Source of the DNA: Aliishimia sp963678085
GTDB taxonomy: Bacteria > Pseudomonadota > Alphaproteobacteria > Rhodobacterales > Rhodobacteraceae
Length of the DNA: 64,000 bases
Direction of reading: 5' to 3'
Assembly (NCBI GenBank): GCA_963678085.1
Contig: OY782680.1
Coordinates: 1 to 64,000 of the forward strand
Shown here: positions 58,422 through 64,000 of the stretch, one piece after another
Layout: the number at the start of each line of letters is the position of its first letter
How positions within the stretch are numbered: the stretch's first letter is position 1
Program-made: the position numbers and the translations under genes
Notes under the pieces: generated by a model
What the model saw: the letters and a program-made list of their open reading frames with translations, nothing else
The model's database searches: none
Told to the model about the DNA's origin: nothing

Positions 58422-61376
58422 TTATCCTTCGATGGTCAGCGCGTCATTCACGAGCGCATCTTGTTGGGCTTTGTGTTGGCTGGCCAGACCAGTGGCCGGT
58501 GAGGCGGAGGTTGCACGACCCGCATAGATCGGACGTGGATGTTTGGCGCCGATGCGCGAGAGAACCCATTCGATATTGGGCTCGACAAAGGTCCAGGCCC
58601 CCTGGTTTTTCGGCTCTTCTTGGCACCAGACCACTTCGGCCTGCTTAAAGCGTTGCAGCTCATTCATCGCGGCCATGGCCGGGAAGGGGTAGAATTGCTC
58701 AAGCCGCAGCAGGTAGACATCGTCGATCCCGCGGGCATCGCGCTGTTCGAGCAGGTCATAATAAACCTTACCCGAGCACATCACCACGCGGCGGATTTGA
58801 TCATCAGCAACGAGATCAATATCGGAATTGCCCCTTTGCGCATCATCCCACAGAACGCGGTGGAATGAGCTGCCTTTGGTAAAATCCTCGGCATTTGAGA
58901 TCGCCAGCTTATGGCGCAGCAAGGATTTTGGCGTCATCAAGATCAGCGGTTTGCGGAAATCGCGGTGCAGCTGACGGCGCAAAATATGGAAATAATTCGC
59001 CGGGGTGGTGCAATTGGCTACGATCCAATTGTCCTGGCCGCACATCTGCAAGAAACGCTCTAGCCGCGCGGAGGAATGCTCTGGCCCCTGCCCTTCGAAC
59101 CCGTGCGGCAGCAAAACCGTCAGGCCCGACATACGCAGCCATTTGCTTTCGCCAGAAGAAATGAACTGATCGAACATGATTTGCGCGCCATTGGCAAAAT
59201 CGCCAAACTGCGCCTCCCAAAGCGTGAGCGCATTGGGCTCGGCCAGCGAATAACCATATTCAAAACCAAGCACGGCATATTCAGAAAGCGCGCTATCAAT
59301 CACCTCATACCGCGCTTGGCCCGCGCGAATGTGGTTTAGAGGGAAATAGCGCTCTTCAGTCTCTTGGTTCACAATACCGGAATGGCGCTGCGAAAAGGTG
59401 CCGCGCGTGCTGTCTTGGCCTGCGAGCCGCACTTTGTAGCCTTCGGTCAAAAGCGAGCCAAACGCCAGCGCCTCACCCGTGGCCCAGTCAAAACCGGCGC
59501 CCTCTGCGAACATGTTGCGGCGCGCATCTAGCAGGCGTCCGACCGTTTTATGCACCGGATACCCCTCTGGAAGAGTGGTGAGCGCCCGGCCCACCTCGGC
59601 CATTGTTTCCACCGCAATTGCTGTATCACCGCGCACGTAATCTATGTCGCTGCGATCCAGATGTGACCATTTCCCATCAAGCCAATCGGCCTTGTTCGGC
59701 TTGTATTCTCGGCCTGCTTCGAACTCCTCATTAAGGTAGGCCTGAAAGGCGGCCTTCATATCCTCGATCTCGCCCTCTGGGATCAGCCCATCCTTGACCA
59801 GCCGTTCTGTATAAAGGCTAAGCGTCGTCTTATGACCCTTAATCCTCTTATACATCAGAGGGTTGGTGAACATCGGCTCATCCCCCTCGTTATGGCCAAA
59901 GCGGCGATAGCAGAAGATATCGAGCACCACGTCTTTGTTGAACTTTTGCCGGAACTCGGTGGCAACGCGGGCCGCATGCACCACAGCCTCTGGATCATCG
60001 CCATTAACGTGGAAAATCGGGGCCTCAACCACCAGCGCATTATCGGTCGGGTAGGGAGAAGAGCGCGAGAAATGCGGCGCGGTGGTAAAACCGATTTGGT
60101 TATTCACCACGATATGGATGGTGCCGCCCGCCCTATGGCCGCGCAAACCGGAGAGCGCAAAACACTCGGCCACGACGCCTTGACCGGCAAAGGCCGCATC
60201 ACCGTGCAGCAAAATTGGGCAAACCTTGACGCGCTCCACATCACCCAGCTGATCCTGCTTGGCACGCACTTTGCCCAGCACAACCGGGTTCACCGCCTCC
60301 AGATGCGAGGGGTTGGCGGTCAAGCTCAGATGCACCGAATTGCCGTCAAACTCACGGTCGGAAGAGGCCCCCAGATGGTATTTCACATCGCCTGAACCAT
60401 CTACATCCTCGGGCTTAAAGCTACCGCCCTGAAATTCGTTGAAAATCGCGCGGTAAGGTTTGCGCATCACATTGGCAAGCACCGACAAGCGCCCGCGATG
60501 CGGCATGCCGATTACGATCTCTTGCAGACCCAGCTGACCGCCACGCTTAATGATTTGCTCCATCGCCGGGATCAGGCTTTCACCCCCATCGAGCCCAAAG
60601 CGCTTGGTGCCCATATATTTGACATGCAAGAACTTTTCAAAGCCCTCAGCCTCGACAAGCTTGTTCAGAATCGCCTTGCGCCCCTCGCGGGTAAAGGCAA
60701 TTTCTTTGCCATAGCCCTCAATGCGTTCTTTCAGCCAACCTGCCTGTTCGGGGTCGGAAATATGCATGTATTGTAGCGCAAAAGTGCCGCAATAGGTGCG
60801 TTTCACGATTTCAAGAATCTGCCGCATCGAGGCATGTTGCAGCCCCAGCACATTGTCGATGAAGATCGGGCGATCCATATCCGCCTCGGTGAAACCGTAA
60901 GATTTAGGATCAAGCTCTGGATGCTGTTCGGCCGCGCGCATGCCAAGCGGGTCAAGATCGGCGGCCAAATGGCCCCGAATACGGTACGAGCGGATGATCA
61001 TCAGCGCACGGATCGCGTCAAGCACAGCGCGTTTGATCTGCTCATCGCTAATCTCCACGCCTTTTTCAGCCGCCTTTTCCTTGATCTTTTTGCCCGCTGC
61101 CTTGACCTCTTCCGGGGCCCATTCGCCGGTCAGCGCACCATGCAGATCATCGCCGGGCATAGGGGGCCAATCATTGCGCGCCCAAGAGGGGCCCTCAGCC
61201 TCGCGCTTAACCGAGACCTCATCATCCCCAAGCGCACGGAAAAACGCCTGCCAACTTTCATCCACCGCATTGGGATCGGTGGCATAGCGGGCATAGACCT
61301 GCTCTAGATACTCCGCATTATGGCCCTGCATAAAGGAAGAGGCGTGGAATTGATCATTGGGGGATTGGTCGGTCAT
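58422..61376 (-). CDS. sucA: 2-oxoglutarate dehydrogenase E1
   Basis: A 984-residue thiamine-diphosphate E1. The N-terminal MTDQSPNDQFHASSFMQGHNAEYLEQVYARY is the E2-interacting region. GMPHRGRLSVLANVM, GDAAFAGQGVVAECF (ThDP-binding), NNQIGFTTAP, and the C-terminal half with RGTFSQRHSGIVNQ, LLPHGFEGQGPEHSSARLERFLQM and WCQEEPKNQGAW match the family. The ATG overlaps the stop of the DUF805 gene (ATGA). Its first ten codons recur, diverged, at 62595-62566. Confidence 0.97.
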   Translation of the reverse strand: MTDQSPNDQFHASSFMQGHNAEYLEQVYARYATDPNAVDESWQAFFRALGDDEVSVKREAEGPSWARNDWPPMPGDDLHGALTGEWAPEEVKAAGKKIKEKAAEKGVEISDEQIKRAVLDAIRALMIIRSYRIRGHLAADLDPLGMRAAEQHPELDPKSYGFTEADMDRPIFIDNVLGLQHASMRQILEIVKRTYCGTFALQYMHISDPEQAGWLKERIEGYGKEIAFTREGRKAILNKLVEAEGFEKFLHVKYMGTKRFGLDGGESLIPAMEQIIKRGGQLGLQEIVIGMPHRGRLSVLANVMRKPYRAIFNEFQGGSFKPEDVDGSGDVKYHLGASSDREFDGNSVHLSLTANPSHLEAVNPVVLGKVRAKQDQLGDVERVKVCPILLHGDAAFAGQGVVAECFALSGLRGHRAGGTIHIVVNNQIGFTTAPHFSRSSPYPTDNALVVEAPIFHVNGDDPEAVVHAARVATEFRQKFNKDVVLDIFCYRRFGHNEGDEPMFTNPLMYKRIKGHKTTLSLYTERLVKDGLIPEGEIEDMKAAFQAYLNEEFEAGREYKPNKADWLDGKWSHLDRSDIDYVRGDTAIAVETMAEVGRALTTLPEGYPVHKTVGRLLDARRNMFAEGAGFDWATGEALAFGSLLTEGYKVRLAGQDSTRGTFSQRHSGIVNQETEERYFPLNHIRAGQARYEVIDSALSEYAVLGFEYGYSLAEPNALTLWEAQFGDFANGAQIMFDQFISSGESKWLRMSGLTVLLPHGFEGQGPEHSSARLERFLQMCGQDNWIVANCTTPANYFHILRRQLHRDFRKPLILMTPKSLLRHKLAISNAEDFTKGSSFHRVLWDDAQRGNSDIDLVADDQIRRVVMCSGKVYYDLLEQRDARGIDDVYLLRLEQFYPFPAMAAMNELQRFKQAEVVWCQEEPKNQGAWTFVEPNIEWVLSRIGAKHPRPIYAGRATSASPATGLASQHKAQQDALVNDALTIEG

Positions 61377-61987
61377 TGTGACACCTCACTTGGGTTGGGA
61401 CCATATTGATTTGGGCCGGGATCGGATCGGCGTGCTAGGCCAGCGCCCAACACAAGCAAAGCAATGGCCGCCGGTATTCCGATCGTAAGGGCCACTGTAA
61501 TGACGATGGCAGCGAAGATGAGCCCCTCCACAAGGCCGCCCAAAAGAATGAACGGGCCAGCGATTAGTGCTTTGGCGGGATCTTCATGAATCCCGGCCTC
61601 AATGGCCACTTCGCGGGTTTTCTCGAACATGCCATGGTTCGCAATTTCCTGGGCGAAATACGCAATTGCGGCAAATACAATAAGCAGGGTTGCGCCGTAG
61701 ATGATCCCGCTCATCGTGCCGGACTTGCCCATATCATGCCGCCGCCGGATCATGGCGCAGAACACACCCGGCAGCGTAACCACATAGAGGACAAGCGCAA
61801 AATAGACCAAAATCGGGGCCAGGGCCGCGCTGGACTGCAAGCGGGGCGAGGCAAGGAGCACGACGAAAAGCGCAAGTGGGACAAGAAAATGAAACGCCCA
61901 GAACCACCAGAACTCGGACCGGCTGGCGCGACCAGACAGGGTAAAGCTCTTTTTCAGGCAGGTTATAAGGGCGGTTTGTGGGGGCAT
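61373..61987 (-). CDS. DUF805-like membrane protein
   Basis: About 204 residues from ATG 61987 (MPPQTALITC), preferred because GGGAGAG lies upstream. The DUF805 opening is KKSFTLSGRASRSEFWWFWAFHFLVPLALF, with the later CAMIRRRHDMGKSG motif (RRhDxgksG). About five hydrophobic segments follow. Function unknown. It is the nearest cargo to sucA, its stop overlapping the sucA start, and starts 5 bp after the previous membrane gene. Confidence 0.8.
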   Translation of the reverse strand: MPPQTALITCLKKSFTLSGRASRSEFWWFWAFHFLVPLALFVVLLASPRLQSSAALAPILVYFALVLYVVTLPGVFCAMIRRRHDMGKSGTMSGIIYGATLLIVFAAIAYFAQEIANHGMFEKTREVAIEAGIHEDPAKALIAGPFILLGGLVEGLIFAAIVITVALTIGIPAAIALLVLGAGLARRSDPGPNQYGPNPSEVSQ

Positions 61988-61991
61988 TGCG

Positions 61992-62543
61992 CTAAAGCTC
62001 TCCCGCACGACCGGGCTGAAGGGTTTGGCGAATGAAGGTGATGGAATGGCCCAGCACCATGAGCCCCAGCAGCACCATGACCGGCCCGCCGATCAGGAGA
62101 TAGGTCTTCATCTTGTTGCTCCATTCAGAGATATTGAGGTTCCCATCCCAAAAGGGCGCTAGCGCGAAATGCCACGCTCCAAGCATGAGCAGCGGCCCAA
62201 AGACCATCATTCGCAGGGTGTGGGTGCGCTCTTCCAATCGGTTGAGGCGGCGTTTGGCGGCCATAAAGAACACAAAGGTGCTCGCAATACCGGTCACATA
62301 AACAGGGATAAACTGCCCATTGGTGACAAGCATTTCAGTTGCGGCATCGCAATAAACCTTTAGATCGGCTGAACAGACATCAAAATCAGCCGCCGTGAAG
62401 GGCGTGGTATAGAGCAACATACCACTCGCCACAGCATAATATGCCCCGCCAGTCCCCACAATCGCCAGCAACATGAGAAACAGCACCACCCCGGCGCTCG
62501 GAGAGACCGGTACAATATGTGGTTGAAAGGGATCTTGGGGCAT
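61992..62543 (-). CDS. Unknown membrane protein in suc operon
   Basis: A 183-residue protein with three to four membrane spans: VVLFLMLLAIVGTGGAYYAV, FIPVYVTGIASTFVFFMAA, LRMMVFGPLLMLGAWHFALA and YLLIGGPVMVLLGLMVLGHS. A loop between spans 1 and 2 carries two Cys (DVCSADLKVYCDAATEM). No family recognised. It lies between the sucA 5' fragment and DUF805 and would be co-transcribed with sucA. Confidence 0.7.
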   Translation of the reverse strand: MPQDPFQPHIVPVSPSAGVVLFLMLLAIVGTGGAYYAVASGMLLYTTPFTAADFDVCSADLKVYCDAATEMLVTNGQFIPVYVTGIASTFVFFMAAKRRLNRLEERTHTLRMMVFGPLLMLGAWHFALAPFWDGNLNISEWSNKMKTYLLIGGPVMVLLGLMVLGHSITFIRQTLQPGRAGEL

Positions 62544-62550
62544 GATTACC

Positions 62551-62595
62551 TTACACTCTTTTCGGGAATTGGTCGTTGGGAGATTGGTTAGTCAC
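62551..62595 (-). pseudogene. Second copy of the sucA 5' end
   Basis: From GTG 62595 the codons read V-T-N-Q-S-P-N-D-Q-F, then P-K-R-V-stop. The first ten match the sucA start M-T-D-Q-S-P-N-D-Q-F. 24 of 30 bases agree; apart from the start codon and one Asp/Asn, the changes are third-position synonymous. AGGGAG lies about 9 bases upstream, so the relic keeps a translation start. The next frame (62543) begins 8 bp after its stop. It marks the old sucA start beside the cargo gene at 62616. Confidence 0.75.
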
Positions 62596-62615
62596 GTCGC
62601 AGACTCCCTGAGACG

Positions 62616-63365
62616 TTAGTTTCGGTCGATCATGATCAGAACCTCTCTGACATACGCGGTTTCGAAAACGCTAGTAAACTCCTCAATATCAACGGTTTCT
62701 GCCCATATTTCATAGACAATCTTTCCGGAAGTTGCGTCCCTGTTTACAAATGAGCGGACAGTCGAAAATGGTCGGTTTGTTTCCTTAGGAAGGTCCTCGA
62801 GCAGTGAGGGCAAGGCGGTTGTGTAGATGCGGCAAGTTACTCTTTTGCCCAGATCTACAATGGAAAGACTCGTTTCATGATCCCGAGCCAAAAAGGCGCG
62901 CCATCCCGGTTTTGTGGGATCGGATACCGTTTTTTCCAGGGCCCCGATCGTGCTTCGAGTGATCTTTTCAAGATAGGAACGAAGCAATGAAAGGCGAGCT
63001 GCTTCGATGAGCTGGTCCTTGCTTTGATAGCCGACTTCGGCGAGCACGGCGTGAACCGCATCCCTCTTTGCAGTTGGCAATATATCTGCGTCCTTTCCCC
63101 ATCGCCAACCCTTGGAAAGGAGGTCATTAGCTATGGATTGGACTGAAGACTGCGGCTCAATACAAGCTTGGACCGCATCGTTCACAGACGATGTGCGCTG
63201 AGCAGTGTCTGCATTGGTATGGGTTGCACCAACGGAAATAAGAACAAAACAGAGTATTGCCTGACGGAGACGCCGAGCAGCGCCTGACCCGACCTTCGAG
63301 AGGGCGCTTCTGCCCCCCCCAAGAGCGGGGATTGCCCGCGGGGTTTTGGTCGGGTGGCGCCGCAT
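62616..63365 (-). CDS. Unknown exported protein between sucD and sucA
   Basis: About 249 residues. An N-terminal basic stretch (RRHPTKTPRAIPALGGGRSAL) precedes a signal peptide (RQAILCFVLISVGATHTNA). The mature part is helical (QSSVQSIANDLLSKGWRWGKD, DQLIEAARLSLLRSYLEKI) and then has beta-type stretches. No family recognised. The exact start is uncertain: TTG at 63377 overlaps sucD; ATG 63365 is chosen. Composition is lower in G+C than sucD (28 of 60 at 62701-62760). It occupies the sucD-sucA junction as a cargo gene. Confidence 0.65.
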   Translation of the reverse strand: MRRHPTKTPRAIPALGGGRSALSKVGSGAARRLRQAILCFVLISVGATHTNADTAQRTSSVNDAVQACIEPQSSVQSIANDLLSKGWRWGKDADILPTAKRDAVHAVLAEVGYQSKDQLIEAARLSLLRSYLEKITRSTIGALEKTVSDPTKPGWRAFLARDHETSLSIVDLGKRVTCRIYTTALPSLLEDLPKETNRPFSTVRSFVNRDATSGKIVYEIWAETVDIEEFTSVFETAYVREVLIMIDRN

Positions 63366-63369
63366 TTTG

Positions 63370-64000
63370 TTACCCAATCGCTTTCAGCATCGCTTCGCCA
63401 AGCTGGGCTGGGCTGTCAGCGACGATGATGCCTGCGGATTTCATCGCTTCGATCTTGTCTTCTGCGCCGCCCTTGCCGCCTGCCACGATGGCACCGGCAT
63501 GGCCCATGCGCCGACCCGGAGGGGCTGTGCGGCCTGCGATAAAGCCTGCAACCGGCTTGGAGCGGCCCTTTTTGGCCTCATCGGCTAGGAATTGCGCGGC
63601 CTCTTCTTCGGCGCTGCCGCCAATCTCGCCAATCATAATGATAGACTGGGTTTCATCATCGCCCAGGAACCATTCCAGCACGTCGATATGCTCGGTCCCT
63701 TTGATGGGATCGCCGCCGATGCCCACACAGGTGGATTGGCCCAGCCCCACATCAGAGGTCTGCTTGACCGCTTCATAAGTCAAGGTGCCAGAGCGCGACA
63801 CAACACCCACCGAGCCGCGGCGATGGATATGGCCGGGCATGATGCCGATTTTGCACGCATCCGGTGTGATCACGCCAGGGCAGTTGGGGCCGATCAAGCG
63901 GGACGAGGAATTTTCCAAAGCACGTTTAACCTTCGCCATATCGAGCACCGGGATACCCTCGGTGATGCAGACGATGACCTCCATCTCAGCGTCAATCGCC
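63370..64000 (-). CDS. sucD: Succinyl-CoA synthetase alpha subunit, 5' end beyond window
   Basis: The frame continues past the right edge; about 210 C-terminal residues are seen. SRLIGPNCPGVITPDACKIGIMPG, GSVGVVSRSGTLTYEAV, STCVGIGGDPIKGTEHIDVLEWF, IGEIGGSAEEEAAQFL, and RRMGHAGAIVAGGKGGAEDKIEAM with the phosphorylated His (GHAGA) are characteristic. It makes succinyl-CoA/succinate plus ATP or GTP. It is upstream of sucA in the operon, here separated by three extra genes. Confidence 0.96.
   Translation of the reverse strand, partial: AIDAEMEVIVCITEGIPVLDMAKVKRALENSSSRLIGPNCPGVITPDACKIGIMPGHIHRRGSVGVVSRSGTLTYEAVKQTSDVGLGQSTCVGIGGDPIKGTEHIDVLEWFLGDDETQSIIMIGEIGGSAEEEAAQFLADEAKKGRSKPVAGFIAGRTAPPGRRMGHAGAIVAGGKGGAEDKIEAMKSAGIIVADSPAQLGEAMLKAIG

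Noticed and set aside
57799..58527. Ala/Ser-rich plus-strand frame opposite sucB
   Set aside because: Mirror of the Ala/Pro linkers and lipoyl domains of sucB; no independent support.

Overview
The window looks like a chromosomal segment of a marine Rhodobacteraceae (Roseobacter-group) alphaproteobacterium. The evidence is a circularly permuted, two-piece tmRNA with the tag ANDNRAPVALAA, the RpoE/ChrR pair, the rimP-nusA-ylxR-infB block, a sucD-(x)-sucA-sucB-(x)-lpd operon, a tripartite tricarboxylate transporter (TTT) operon, and many genes for methylated-amine catabolism. I cannot name a genus from the sequence alone. No integrase, transposase, phage gene, CRISPR array, rRNA or tRNA was found.

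Layout. 1-8512: a TTT transporter operon (tctC-tctB-tctA, aldehyde dehydrogenase, UPF0261 protein) divergent from an IclR regulator. Downstream of IclR lie two decayed genes (a class III aminotransferase and an MBL-fold hydrolase) and one intact aminotransferase cut by the window edge. 8688-14006: translation and antitermination operon, minus strand. 14184-21144: FkbM methyltransferase, short solute-binding protein, proline iminopeptidase, ubiG, DMT exporter, an RsbW/STAS switch pair and a thiolase. 21207-29614: catabolic operon of GntR, DHDPS-family enzyme, aldehyde dehydrogenase, MttB-family methyltransferase and FAD oxidoreductase. 29761-38205: rpoE-chrR, tmRNA, CAP lipoprotein, L,D-transpeptidase, tandem mini-proteins, hemH, comF, grxC, nitrilase and MarR. 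38830-45965: dimethylglycine dehydrogenase-like protein, SDR, manC, an AT-rich inserted gene, P1 peptidase. 46264-54851: YbjN, acidic protein, DUF1287, plsY, ubiH-like, GntR, glycosyltransferase, carA, yqeY. 54880-64000: lpd, L,D-transpeptidase, sucB, sucA, two membrane proteins, a secreted protein, and sucD (cut by the right edge).

The most interesting signal is a pattern seen at three unrelated operon junctions. Unknown cargo genes sit between two housekeeping genes, and each cargo is accompanied by an extra short copy of the end of a neighbouring host gene. (1) Between the aldehyde dehydrogenase (ends 24765) and mttB (starts 26741) are three cargo genes. Two in-frame 42-residue chimeras separate them, each made of the first 12 codons of mttB joined to the last ~30 codons of the dehydrogenase. 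(2) After manC, an AT-rich secreted-protein gene is followed by a second, diverged copy of the last 30 codons of manC. (3) Between sucD and sucA, a secreted-protein gene is followed by a second copy of the first 10 codons of sucA. In the sucA copy, and in most manC and dehydrogenase differences, the substitutions are synonymous. This suggests the fragments came from intact orthologues in other strains rather than from decay in place. I propose a cargo-capture process at operon junctions (closed-circle or homology-facilitated recombination, possibly gene-transfer-agent borne). This is inference from repeated architecture; no enzyme for it is visible here.
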